A DNA stretch of 64,000 bases from Psychromonas sp. B3M02. Lineage in GTDB: Bacteria; Pseudomonadota; Gammaproteobacteria; Enterobacterales; Psychromonadaceae. The DNA lies in contig NZ_QOCB01000033.1 in the NCBI RefSeq assembly GCF_003318165.1, positions 1 to 64,000 on the forward strand, written 5' to 3'. The translations under genes and the position numbers were made by a program. Under the pieces are notes generated by a model. The model did no database searches, was not told the origin of the DNA, and saw only the letters and a program-made list of their open reading frames with translations. Positions 20,667-28,811 of this stretch are shown here, piece after piece (position 1 is the first letter of the stretch; each line of letters begins with the position of its first letter).

Positions 20667-21509
20667 CTATAGGTTATTAAAGCCTCGCAACGGCAACGTC
20701 TTTGCCTGTAACCAGTTTTCTGGCGCATAGTCACTTTCACCATCTGTGACATGTAAAGTAAATGCTTGTCGAGATGTTGCAGACCGATTCGGTGCGCTGT
20801 AATGCGGTAAGCGCCCTTGAAAAACCACTAAACTCCCTGCTTTGACTTCAACACTTTTTCCACTTTGCTCCGTTGGCCAAGGTGTTTCATCTAAACTTAC
20901 CATAGTCGTTTGTGTACCATCTAAGTTAAAACGCTCACGAAGTGGCCCTAAATGACCGGCAGGCTCGACCCATAAACAGCCGTTTTCAAGGGTGGCATCT
21001 TCAATAGCAAACCATAGGGTAATAACACTTTGTGGCGTAGTATAAAAAAAGCTCGCATCTTGGTGCCAATTAACCTCACCGCCAATATTGGGTTGTTTAA
21101 AGATATACATAGATTGGCGAATTTGTGGGGATACCATGCCAAGGTCTGCCACAATTTCACCCAATATTTTTTGATGGCTAAACTCGCTAAAAACCGGATC
21201 AAGTTGATGTAATGCGTGGCCAATTTTATTAATACATAACGCACGATCTTGCACTAACTGAACTTGTTCGTTAAATGCCTCTTCTTCAAAGAAACATCTT
21301 ATTTTCTCTGCGGAATCTAAAAAGTAGTTGTTATCACTGCGGTCATTATCTCTAGTGGTAAACACATGCTCTGGGCTATCTTCTGCCCACTGCATGACTA
21401 ATTTGTTAGCTTGCTGTTTAATGGCTTGAATTTGCTTATCTGAAAATAGTGACGCTAAGACAATAAAACCCTGTTGCTCATAATGTGTAACTTGTTCTTC
21501 AGATAACAT
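20667..21509 (-). CDS. Phytanoyl-CoA dioxygenase (PhyH) family oxygenase
   Basis: Fe(II)/2-oxoglutarate-dependent oxygenase, 280 residues from ATG 21509, which has GGGAG just upstream. The iron-binding HxD is in NWHQDASFFYT. The distal His is in GRLPHYSAPNRS, followed by the Arg (SRQAFTLHV) that would bind 2-oxoglutarate. The N-terminus (MLSEEQVTHYEQQGFIVL) is typical of PhyH proteins. Substrate unknown; relatives hydroxylate lipids, amino acids or ectoine. It is isolated and reversed relative to its neighbours, adjacent to attC-like sites. Confidence 0.85.
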   Translation of the reverse strand: MLSEEQVTHYEQQGFIVLASLFSDKQIQAIKQQANKLVMQWAEDSPEHVFTTRDNDRSDNNYFLDSAEKIRCFFEEEAFNEQVQLVQDRALCINKIGHALHQLDPVFSEFSHQKILGEIVADLGMVSPQIRQSMYIFKQPNIGGEVNWHQDASFFYTTPQSVITLWFAIEDATLENGCLWVEPAGHLGPLRERFNLDGTQTTMVSLDETPWPTEQSGKSVEVKAGSLVVFQGRLPHYSAPNRSATSRQAFTLHVTDGESDYAPENWLQAKTLPLRGFNNL

Positions 21510-21777
21510 GCCAACTCCCTTTTTAGCAATAAACGAATTATTATAATTGGTACTACAACTAGCACTATAGCTGGCTGTTTTCATTAATAACATTGAAAAA
21601 ATATCATATCTATTTTTCTTCTTAGGAATATAGAGTGTGTATAGAGGTGAGGGAAGATTGAAATTCAATGTTTCTGTTGTGGGGAAGGGCTTTTTTCACG
21701 TATCTTTATGATAATAATTTCACTAAAATTATTAATTGTTTGATTTTATGTATAAGAAAGGCATTTTTATGCTAATT

Positions 21778-21846
21778 TTAACAAATTAAACCATTCCGTA
21801 TTTCCACCTGAAATATGGAATTTTTCGGTTTAATAAATTGTTATAT
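21778..21846 (+). other. attC-like integron recombination site 1
   Basis: An imperfect inverted repeat. The left arm begins TTAACAAATTAAACC and the right arm ends GGTTTAATAAATTGTTATAT. The inner arms ATTCCGTATTTC and GAAATATGGAAT enclose a CACCT loop. The extra unpaired bases lie on one side, as in the folded attC strand. The right core is GTTATAT, close to the GTTRRRY consensus. It lies directly before cassette gene 1. Confidence 0.7.
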
Positions 21847-21879
21847 TTTTTTCTTACTAGAGTCGACTGAGAGGCAAAA

Positions 21880-22206
21880 TTGGAAACTTCAGAATACGTT
21901 GCAATCATTGCATCCTTATTCGCTTTGTTATCGGCGATTTACGCAAGGAGGACTTGGAAAGTAGCAAAAAGCGCAAATAATATTGCGAGAATGAATACTC
22001 TTCTTACTCTAAAGCAGCACTACTCCAAGCTTCAACAAACAGAGTACGAAAATTCGAAAACGTGGTTAGATTGGAAAAATAGTAAGGTAAGTGATGGATA
22101 TACTGAAACATGTTTTGTTGCCGCTGCGGATTATCAGAAAAAGCATAGGCATGTAAGCGAGCAGCTTGAACAATTAAAATCAGAGCTATTAAACAATAAA
22201 ATATAA
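21880..22206 (+). CDS. Integron cassette protein: small single-helix membrane protein
   Basis: 108 residues from TTG 21880 (GAGG five bases upstream). An N-terminal membrane segment (about 6-23, YVAIIASLFALLSAIYA) is followed by a charged, probably coiled-coil cytoplasmic part. Tandem AGG arginine codons, rare in the surrounding genes, suggest foreign origin. The gene is bounded by attC-like sites and its stop codon TAA is part of the downstream core site, as is usual in gene cassettes. Function unknown. Confidence 0.7.
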   Translation: METSEYVAIIASLFALLSAIYARRTWKVAKSANNIARMNTLLTLKQHYSKLQQTEYENSKTWLDWKNSKVSDGYTETCFVAAADYQKKHRHVSEQLEQLKSELLNNKI

Positions 22207-22280
22207 CAAACGCTTTAAACCTGATTCGCTAACGCTCAAACATGGCACATGTTCATCCTAAGTTTAAGCGGGCGTTAGCA
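22204..22280 (+). other. attC-like integron recombination site 2
   Basis: About 77 bases. The left end TAACAAACGCTTTAAAC pairs with the right end GTTTAAGCGGGCGTTA. The right core is GTTAGCA. The ATTCGCTAACGC segment of the central part resembles known Vibrio/Shewanella cassette attC sites. It overlaps the stop codon of cassette gene 1 and is followed by cassette gene 2. Confidence 0.82.
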
Positions 22281-22306
22281 TTCTCATTAATTCATCAGGA
22301 GGGAGT

Positions 22307-23233
22307 ATGGTTCGGAAGTTAGAGTTAGAAATTAGAGACTACATCAATGCGTCTAGGCGGCAGTTTCAAATCATGGGGAATAAAGCAAACTGGAACAAAT
22401 TGTGTTCAGCGCTTGATCTTGTAGGTGATACTGAGCTGGCAATAGAAGAATACCCTAATTTATGTTCAACACGGAGTGACGGAGCAAGTTATCTTCTAGT
22501 TTATGGTATTTTACAAACCTTATTGTTGCAGCAAGATGCTGCAAAACATATTGCTGACGCATTAGGGCTGAAAAACATAAAGCGTCCTATGCAATTAGAC
22601 GAAATTCGAATTATACGAAATAGTGCTGCGGGGCACCCTACATCTCAAAAAGAAAATGGAGCGCATAAGTCTTGTTTTATATCTCGCTTCTCTTTGAGTG
22701 CCGTCAGCTTCAAAATGGTGACATCATTCTCTAATTCATCAGAACCTAAGTTTACAACCGTTAGCATCCCTTCGTTATTAGAAATTCAAGGGAAATATAT
22801 TGCTGAACTATTAGAGCAAGTTGTAGATGAAATTAAAAAGCAAGAAATGGAGCATAGATTAATGCACAAAGACAATAAACTTGAAGACTCATTCCCTCAA
22901 ACATTGAGTTATCACTTAGGCAAAATTTATGAGGCTACATATACGAGACAATCATTTGCATTGGGTAAAGTTAATTTGACTACGGTGTCTCAGGTATTAG
23001 AAAGTTTTAAAAATGCTCTTGAATCACGTTCTGAGTGGGGGATTTATGATTCAGTTAACTTTCACTATGAACAGTTAGAGTATCCTCTTCAACAATTAGA
23101 CCTCTACTTTGACGGTGAATCAACATTCAATGAAAAAGACGCTTATATATTTGCTAGCTTTGTCGAGAAGCAGTTCGATGAACTTATAGAAATCGCCAAA
23201 GATATCGACAAAGAATACGAGTCAGAGTGCTAG
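22307..23233 (+). CDS. Integron cassette protein with HEPN-type RNx4H motif
   Basis: 308 residues from ATG 22307 with a very strong AGGAGGGAG site. I do not recognise a named family. It is mostly helical: YLLVYGILQTLLLQQDAAKH at 62-81, then EIRIIRNSAAGHPT with R104-N-x4-H110. That fits the Rx4-6H signature of HEPN domains, many of which are ribonucleases in toxin-antitoxin or phage-defence systems. The C-terminal half is charged and helical without membrane segments. Stop codon TAG lies inside the downstream attC-like site. HEPN assignment is inference from the motif and helical context only. Confidence 0.65.
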   Translation: MVRKLELEIRDYINASRRQFQIMGNKANWNKLCSALDLVGDTELAIEEYPNLCSTRSDGASYLLVYGILQTLLLQQDAAKHIADALGLKNIKRPMQLDEIRIIRNSAAGHPTSQKENGAHKSCFISRFSLSAVSFKMVTSFSNSSEPKFTTVSIPSLLEIQGKYIAELLEQVVDEIKKQEMEHRLMHKDNKLEDSFPQTLSYHLGKIYEATYTRQSFALGKVNLTTVSQVLESFKNALESRSEWGIYDSVNFHYEQLEYPLQQLDLYFDGESTFNEKDAYIFASFVEKQFDELIEIAKDIDKEYESEC

Positions 23234-23325
23234 CAAAGTATTTTAAAGTGATTCGCAACGCTTGGCACTTTCGCTTCGCTCAAGTATAGCCAAGCGCAGC
23301 TCACACCTAATACGGCGCTATATTT
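23229..23325 (+). other. attC-like integron recombination site 3 (variant core)
   Basis: Its centre ATTCGCAACGCTTGGCACTT and TCGCTTCGCTCAAGT resembles common marine cassette attC sites. The left end TAGCAAAGTATT can pair with the right end AATACGGCGCTA. Both core triplets deviate from AAC/GTT (AGC and GCT), a matched change on both arms, so recombination activity may be reduced. Confidence 0.62.
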
Positions 23326-23652
23326 TTGTAGGATTTATAGCATCAAATATTATCACTCAGAAATTGCTCTGTTAGTGACTCATCAATCTATCTTGTTATG
23401 GAGGGCTACTTAGCTTTTCTTGTATCGATAATCTTTAGTAGACCTTACTTATTTTAGTTTTGTAAAAGGCTAGTTTACCTTTTCCCTTTTACCTTCTACC
23501 TTTTACCTTCTTCTCACCTTCTCCTTACGATAAAAATAAAAACACTGTTGTTGATTTTCCTCAATGAAAGTTTTAATTTATATTAATATAATACAAATAG
23601 GCAATGCGTTGATCTTTAGTTAACACTGACACTACGAACTCTAGGGGAAATA
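23326..23652. other. Non-coding stretch upstream of the sugar kinase gene
   Basis: No gene seen. It contains a roughly 53-base pyrimidine-rich tract (about 23475-23528) built from imperfect repeats of TACCTTT and TACCTTC. An AT-rich segment with TATAAT at 23587-23592 could be the -10 box for the kinase gene. Confidence 0.5.
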
Positions 23653-24675
23653 ATGAAAATATTAACATTTGGCGAAATGATGTTACGTCTAAAACCAGTT
23701 GCATTTGAACGTATTTTACAAACTAACACTTTTGAGGCCGCCTACGGTGGCGCTGAAGCAAATGTTGCTGTGTCTCTTGCGCAATTGGGACATGATGCTG
23801 CTTATCTATCTAAGTTTCCTGACAATCCATTAGGGGAAGCTGCCGTGGGTACATTAAGAAAGTTTGGTGTCGATACAAGCCGTTCCTTACGCGGCGGTTC
23901 AAGATTGGGCTTATATTTCTTTGAAAAAGGCAACGGTGCGCGTGGTACTGGCGTTGTTTATGATCGTGCTGGTAGTGCGATTGCGGAGGCTGAAAGTGAT
24001 GAATTCGATTGGGCTGTGCTTTTAAAAGACGTAGAAGTGTTTTATTTCTCAGGCATTACACCGGCCATTTCTAAAGCATTAGAAACGGCATTAAAAAGCG
24101 CATTAGATTTCTGTAAAGCCAATCACATTCAAGTCGTATGTGACCTAAATTATCGCGGTAAAATGTGGAAGCCCGAACAAGCTCAAATTGTGATGCATGA
24201 GCTAATGCCATTTGTTGATGTTTGTATTGCAAACGATGAAGATTTTGAAGCAATGCTGGGTATTAAAGCCTTTGATGGTGACCTGTCACATGGTATTGAG
24301 CAAATAGACGATTTCCGTGAAGGGATGAAAGAGGTCACGAGACGCTACCCAAATTGTAAAGTGGTTGCGAGTGTTTTACGTAATATTAATTCCGTTGAAC
24401 AAAGCGATTGGATGGCTATTTTATACCAAGATGAGCAGTTCTATGACACACCAATACATAACGTGAATGTGATGGAAGGTGTGGCTGCAGGTGATGCCTT
24501 TGGTGCTGGTTTATTACATGGGTTGGTTAATAAGCTTGAAGCGCAAGAAACTATCGAGTTTGCTATTGCGGCAAGTGTTTTAAAATTATCTATTAGCGGT
24601 GATTTAAATCTGGTCACTGAGTCAGAGATTCGTACTGCGATGCAAAAGGGCAGTAATGCTCGGTTAAGTCGTTAA
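23653..24675 (+). CDS. kdgK: PfkB-family sugar kinase, probably 2-keto-3-deoxygluconate kinase
   Basis: Ribokinase-fold kinase of 340 residues that most resembles KDG kinases, which phosphorylate 2-keto-3-deoxygluconate for the Entner-Doudoroff route. Family features: ILTFGEMMLRLKP at the start, GGAEANVAVSLAQLG at 32-46, DLNYRGKMW, and the catalytic GVAAGDAFGAGLLHGL near 280 with the base Asp in GDAF. No uronate or alginate genes flank it, so the natural substrate is not confirmed. GGGGAAA precedes the ATG. Confidence 0.75.
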   Translation: MKILTFGEMMLRLKPVAFERILQTNTFEAAYGGAEANVAVSLAQLGHDAAYLSKFPDNPLGEAAVGTLRKFGVDTSRSLRGGSRLGLYFFEKGNGARGTGVVYDRAGSAIAEAESDEFDWAVLLKDVEVFYFSGITPAISKALETALKSALDFCKANHIQVVCDLNYRGKMWKPEQAQIVMHELMPFVDVCIANDEDFEAMLGIKAFDGDLSHGIEQIDDFREGMKEVTRRYPNCKVVASVLRNINSVEQSDWMAILYQDEQFYDTPIHNVNVMEGVAAGDAFGAGLLHGLVNKLEAQETIEFAIAASVLKLSISGDLNLVTESEIRTAMQKGSNARLSR

Positions 24676-24816
24676 GCACTAACAGCAGCGCCTGTTAAAC
24701 TTAAAATATTAATAGGTGCTACGTTTTAATCTTAATCTCAACCTTAATGGCTATCCACTGAGCCACTTCAGCCTGCGCAAAATTGAGAACACTTATTTAA
24801 TGCAATTGCTATAACA

Positions 24817-26016
24817 TTAACTGACAACGTTATTTCTGCCCTTAGATTTTGCTTTGTACAGTAATGTATCGGCAGTACTAAACCAAGTAGTAAATTGCTC
24901 AGGGGACGCATCTTCAAATGCATATAGTCCGATACTGGCAGTACATTGAATGGTCTTTTCTTCGAACTCTATCACTACTAATTCAATTTGTTCACGAATG
25001 TTCTCTGCAATTTTTTCTGCCTGTTGTTGTGATGCATGGTGTAACCAAATCAGAAACTCTTCACCACCAATCCTCGCTGTCCAATCGGTTTCGCGGGTCA
25101 CTGATTTAATGCACTTAGCAACGGACTGAATCACAGCGTCACCAGCTGCATGCCCATAATTATCATTCACTTTCTTAAACTTATCTATATCCAAGATAAG
25201 GATTGCACCTGTCACATTCCCTTGTATTTTATCTATTTTGTTATACATTTCCCGTCGGTTCATGCAGCCGGTCATTGGATCGGTGTTAGCCAAGGTTTTA
25301 AGTTGTTTAGTTAATAAAATTTGATGTCTAACGAAGATAAGGCAATAAATAACAGCAATGACAGTTAAAAAGACTAAAAAACTGACGAAGAGCGTTTCAT
25401 TGTGAGACTTTTTTAGTGCTTGTTGAATATTCTTTTCAACAACCTGAGCCCCCATTAAGTCACCTATTTTCCATTGTTCTGACCCCATTAAACCTAAGAC
25501 TTTATTATGGCAATTTATGCAGGTGTTATCTGTTGCATAAAATGGCCAAATTGAACGAAGTATGGTATCTCCATTGCGTGTAAAAATAGTTGTTTTCATA
25601 CTTTTAACTTGATCTGTTTGTAACATTAACAGCTGTTCGTGCATGAGATCATCGGTGGGCTCTAGCCTGATTGCTTTACCCGGAAAGCCGACCACTTCTG
25701 AAAATAGAGAGCCTCCAAAAAGCGAGTTTAAATCGGTGAGTTGTAAAGCATGTCGTCTGAAAATGGCTGGATTAGGGAGCTTTCCACTCGCATATTGTGC
25801 TTCAAAGTCTGAATAGGCACGTACAAAACCTTGGCTAAGCTTAATCACTAAGCCACCTTCGTTTGTTGCATCTGAAACAATTGCTTCTCGATGTAATTGA
25901 GATAGGTAATAATAAATTGAAATGGCAGAAAAAGATGCGATAGCCAAAATGATTATGCTGCACAAGGGAGTTAAACAGTTAACCTGTCCTGTTAGTTTTT
26001 CTTCATTTTTTTTCAC
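24817..26016 (-). CDS. Diguanylate cyclase with heme-type DUF3365 sensor domain
   Basis: Membrane-bound GGDEF protein. From GTG 26016 (AAAGG 7 bases upstream) it is 399 residues; upstream in-frame starts up to 26097 lack ribosome sites. It has an N-terminal membrane segment and a periplasmic Tll0287-like/DUF3365 domain with a CINCH c-type heme motif. A second membrane segment (VSFLVFLTVIAVIYCLIFV) follows, then a GGDEF domain with intact GGEEF active site (ARIGGEEFLIW). It would make cyclic di-GMP in response to a redox or gas signal. Convergent with the sugar kinase gene. Confidence 0.85.
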   Translation of the reverse strand: MKKNEEKLTGQVNCLTPLCSIIILAIASFSAISIYYYLSQLHREAIVSDATNEGGLVIKLSQGFVRAYSDFEAQYASGKLPNPAIFRRHALQLTDLNSLFGGSLFSEVVGFPGKAIRLEPTDDLMHEQLLMLQTDQVKSMKTTIFTRNGDTILRSIWPFYATDNTCINCHNKVLGLMGSEQWKIGDLMGAQVVEKNIQQALKKSHNETLFVSFLVFLTVIAVIYCLIFVRHQILLTKQLKTLANTDPMTGCMNRREMYNKIDKIQGNVTGAILILDIDKFKKVNDNYGHAAGDAVIQSVAKCIKSVTRETDWTARIGGEEFLIWLHHASQQQAEKIAENIREQIELVVIEFEEKTIQCTASIGLYAFEDASPEQFTTWFSTADTLLYKAKSKGRNNVVS

Positions 26017-26235
26017 ATTGCAGCCTTTCCAGTCATGATGACACTGAATTGATAAGTTTATATATAATAGTTCATTTGGAGGCATTAAAGTCATCAATAA
26101 TATATGTATTATAAATATAAACGATATTACCTCTTTAGGGTAGTTTTAAGTGGTGTGGAAACGAGAAGTTGCTTTTACTTTTAATCATAAACACGTAACA
26201 TTTTCTATCCATTATGCTTATCACAGAGAAATAAG

Positions 26236-26862
26236 ATGTTTAGTCAATACCAAGAGCAATGCCAGGCGTTTATTGTTGAACATATGAAGACCGATTTAGC
26301 TCATGATCTTTTACATGTTCAGCGCGTGGTGAAGCTAGCCACTGAGATAGCAGAAAGTGAACATGCCGAATTAAATGTTGTATTACCTGCGGCTTGGTTA
26401 CATGACTGCTTAAGCTACCCTAAAAATCATGCCTTACGCACCTTAAGTTCCTTACACGCTGCAGATAAAGCGATTGTTTTTTTACGCAGCATAGATTATC
26501 CAGAGCAATACTTATTAGCTATTCATCATGCGATTGCTGCACATAGTGTGAGCGGTGGTATCAAGGCTGAAAGCCTTGAAGCTAAAATAGTACAAGATGC
26601 CGATCGTTTAGATGCGTTAGGTGCGATTGGGGTGGCGCGTTGTATTCAAGTGAGTAGTCAATTGCAGCGACCGTTATATTCAGCATCAGATGCTTTTGCA
26701 GAACAACGTACGTTAGACGATCAACAATTCACTATTGATCACTTTTACACCAAGTTGCTTAAATTATCGAAGACGATGCATACTGAAATGGGCAAGACAA
26801 TTGCGCAACAACGAACTCAATGGATGAAAGGGTATTTAGCACAGCTTGCGCTAGAGCTTTAG
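26236..26862 (+). CDS. yedJ: HD-domain phosphohydrolase (YedJ-like)
   Basis: 208 residues. Metal ligands of the HD fold are visible: AHDLLHVQRV, WLHDCLSYPKNH, IHHAIAAHSVSGG, and QDADRLDALGAIG. The overall sequence parallels E. coli YedJ, including the C-terminal DHFYTKLLKL. Physiological substrate not established. Stand-alone gene with its start at ATG 26236 (AGAGAAATAAG upstream). Confidence 0.85.
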   Translation: MFSQYQEQCQAFIVEHMKTDLAHDLLHVQRVVKLATEIAESEHAELNVVLPAAWLHDCLSYPKNHALRTLSSLHAADKAIVFLRSIDYPEQYLLAIHHAIAAHSVSGGIKAESLEAKIVQDADRLDALGAIGVARCIQVSSQLQRPLYSASDAFAEQRTLDDQQFTIDHFYTKLLKLSKTMHTEMGKTIAQQRTQWMKGYLAQLALEL

Positions 26863-27009
26863 AGTGACTTAAGTTCTTTGCTTCCTAGAAGAATAAAAGT
26901 AACTTTAAAAACAAGGGGGAAGATGCGTTTTCTCTTTTGTTACTTTCGCTTTTTTCTCCGTTTTTGACCGCGCTCATTTTATTTTTTAGTGTATAAATAT
27001 TTAAATTAC

Positions 27010-27054
27010 TTGCCTAGGCAGTTAATTTTCACATACAATTACTTGCCTAGGCAA
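27010..27054 (+). promoter_or_regulatory. Promoter with two MarR operators controlling marR-emrAB
   Basis: Two copies of the palindrome TTGCCTAGGCA lie at 27010-27020 and 27043-27054; the second is the full TTGCCTAGGCAA. Their centres are 33 bases apart. This matches the MarR consensus TTGCCnnGGCAA. Between them lies a plausible sigma-70 promoter: the -35 TTGCCT (27010-27015) is inside operator 1 and the -10 TACAAT (27034-27039) follows an 18-base spacer. Operator 2 covers the likely start point, so bound repressor would block transcription. Confidence 0.8.
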
Positions 27055-27084
27055 ATAACGTGTTTATATTCTAAAGAGGTGTTC

Positions 27085-27528
27085 ATGTTAACTACTCAAC
27101 CAAACTCCCCTGGAATCGGTTTAGCTAAACTTATTGGTTTAACAAACCTTCATAAAGAGAAGTTATTCAATCATTATTTAGCGCCGATTGGTGTCAGTTC
27201 TGCACAATTTAAAGTGCTGGTCGCTATTCACTATTATGAAATGAGTTCGCCTGTAGATATCAGTAAATACCTTAATATTGATGCAGGTTCGATGACTCGG
27301 ATGGTGGATCGCCTAGTCAAAAAGTCTTTCATCGAAAAACAACCAAACCCTGAAGATAAACGCGGTGTGCTGCTGAACTTAAGTGCTACCGGTGAGTCTT
27401 TATTGGAACAGTGTATAGTGACAATCGAAGGTCATGTCGCCCCCCAATTACTGGGTGATCTTTCGACACAAGAGGTAGAGCAGTTGAGTGCATTATTAAT
27501 GCGCTTATTACCCACAACAGAAGTCTAA
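27085..27528 (+). CDS. MarR-family transcriptional repressor (EmrR/MarR-like)
   Basis: 147 residues from ATG 27085 with AGAGG upstream. A winged helix-turn-helix covers about residues 30-120: SSAQFKVLVAIHYYE, then DISKYLNIDAGSMTRMVDRL and the wing KQPNPEDKRGVLLNL. It is the first gene of a unit with emrA and emrB. Two near-consensus MarR palindromes sit in its own promoter, so it is likely an autorepressor released by small phenolic or hydrophobic compounds. The upstream in-frame extension back to 26989 reads through the operators and is rejected. Confidence 0.9.
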   Translation: MLTTQPNSPGIGLAKLIGLTNLHKEKLFNHYLAPIGVSSAQFKVLVAIHYYEMSSPVDISKYLNIDAGSMTRMVDRLVKKSFIEKQPNPEDKRGVLLNLSATGESLLEQCIVTIEGHVAPQLLGDLSTQEVEQLSALLMRLLPTTEV

Positions 27529-27603
27529 GTACCTATTACTCTTACTTTGACATAGCTAGTTAAGTTGTTTCTTTTATATTATTAACATAATGAGCAAAGC
27601 AAT

Positions 27604-28803
27604 ATGGACAATAACCAAACAAGCAGTACTGAACATAATACTGACAGCAATCCAAGCAGAAGCAAACGCAAAACCTCTTTTCTAATTCTATTTCTTATTT
27701 TGTTAGTCATAGGTGGTGGTTGGTTTGCCTACTATCAATTATATGGCAAGTTTTCACAGGAAACGGATGATGCTTATGTAGATGGTGATTTAGTGACTTT
27801 ATCCCCTGAGATCTCTGGTACTGTCAGTAAAGTGGTGGTTGATGAAGGTGATTATGTAGAAAAAGGTCAAGTGTTGGTCAGTTTAGACAACAGTGATGCC
27901 AAGGTGGCTTTGCAAGAAGCGGAAGCTAAATTAGGTGTTGCGGTACGACAGGTGCGTAGTTTATTTGCTATGTCTGATTATACCAAAGCGAAATTAGACA
28001 CTAGTAAGGTGGGATACAACCAGGCGATTAATGACTATAAACGTCGCCAAATTATTGTTAAATCTGGTGCGATCTCAGAAGAAGATTTAACGCATTACAG
28101 TGACCAAGTGGATACCACTAAGAGTCAATATATTGCCGCACAGCAAGAGTTTAAAATGTCGACCTCGCTGGTGGACAATACCGTGATAGAAACACATCCT
28201 GCAATCAAAGCCGCGGTCGCGGGTGTACGTAAAAGTTATCTGAGTTATATGCGTACTCAAATCGTTGCTCCGATCAGTGGTTATGTGGCTAAACGTTCAG
28301 TGCAGTTAGGGAGTCGAGTACAACCAAGCAGCCAATTAATGGTGATTGTACCGTTACATCAAGTTTGGGTTGATGCGAACTTTAAAGAAAGCCAAATGAA
28401 AGATATGCGTATTGGCCAACCTGTAACCTTAACCTCTGATCTGTATGGGGAAGAGGTTGAGTATAAAGGTGAAATTGAAAGTTTAGGGATTGGTACGGGG
28501 AGTGCGTTTTCGCTTTTACCGGCACAAAATGCAAGTGGCAACTGGATTAAAATAGTACAGCGTTTACCGGTGAAAATTCGTTTACAGCCTGATAACCAAG
28601 AGCAGTACCCATTACGCATCGGTTTATCCATGGTCGCTAAGGTGGATATCCAAGATACTAGCGGTAAAGTGCTTGAACAAACACCACAAACTGAAGCGAA
28701 ATATAATACCAATGTGTACCAAGATATTTTAAAAGACGCTGATAAACTGGTGGCAAAAATCCTTCTAGAGAATCTTGAGACTAGCTCAACAGCAGCTAAG
28801 TAG
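27604..28803 (+). CDS. emrA: Multidrug efflux membrane-fusion protein EmrA
   Basis: Periplasmic adaptor linking EmrB to an outer-membrane channel. It is 399 residues. One membrane anchor (about 24-44) is followed by the lipoyl halves (GTVSKVVVDEGDYVEKGQVL, and GYVAKRSVQLGSRVQPSSQL) flanking a helical hairpin. A beta-barrel domain with WVDANFKESQMKDMRIGQPV comes next. emrB begins 9 bases after the stop codon. Confidence 0.93.
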   Translation: MDNNQTSSTEHNTDSNPSRSKRKTSFLILFLILLVIGGGWFAYYQLYGKFSQETDDAYVDGDLVTLSPEISGTVSKVVVDEGDYVEKGQVLVSLDNSDAKVALQEAEAKLGVAVRQVRSLFAMSDYTKAKLDTSKVGYNQAINDYKRRQIIVKSGAISEEDLTHYSDQVDTTKSQYIAAQQEFKMSTSLVDNTVIETHPAIKAAVAGVRKSYLSYMRTQIVAPISGYVAKRSVQLGSRVQPSSQLMVIVPLHQVWVDANFKESQMKDMRIGQPVTLTSDLYGEEVEYKGEIESLGIGTGSAFSLLPAQNASGNWIKIVQRLPVKIRLQPDNQEQYPLRIGLSMVAKVDIQDTSGKVLEQTPQTEAKYNTNVYQDILKDADKLVAKILLENLETSSTAAK

Positions 28804-28811
28804 AGGCGTTT

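Noticed and set aside
26989-27084. N-terminal extension of the MarR protein
   Set aside because: It runs through the promoter and both operators, and homologues start near 27085.
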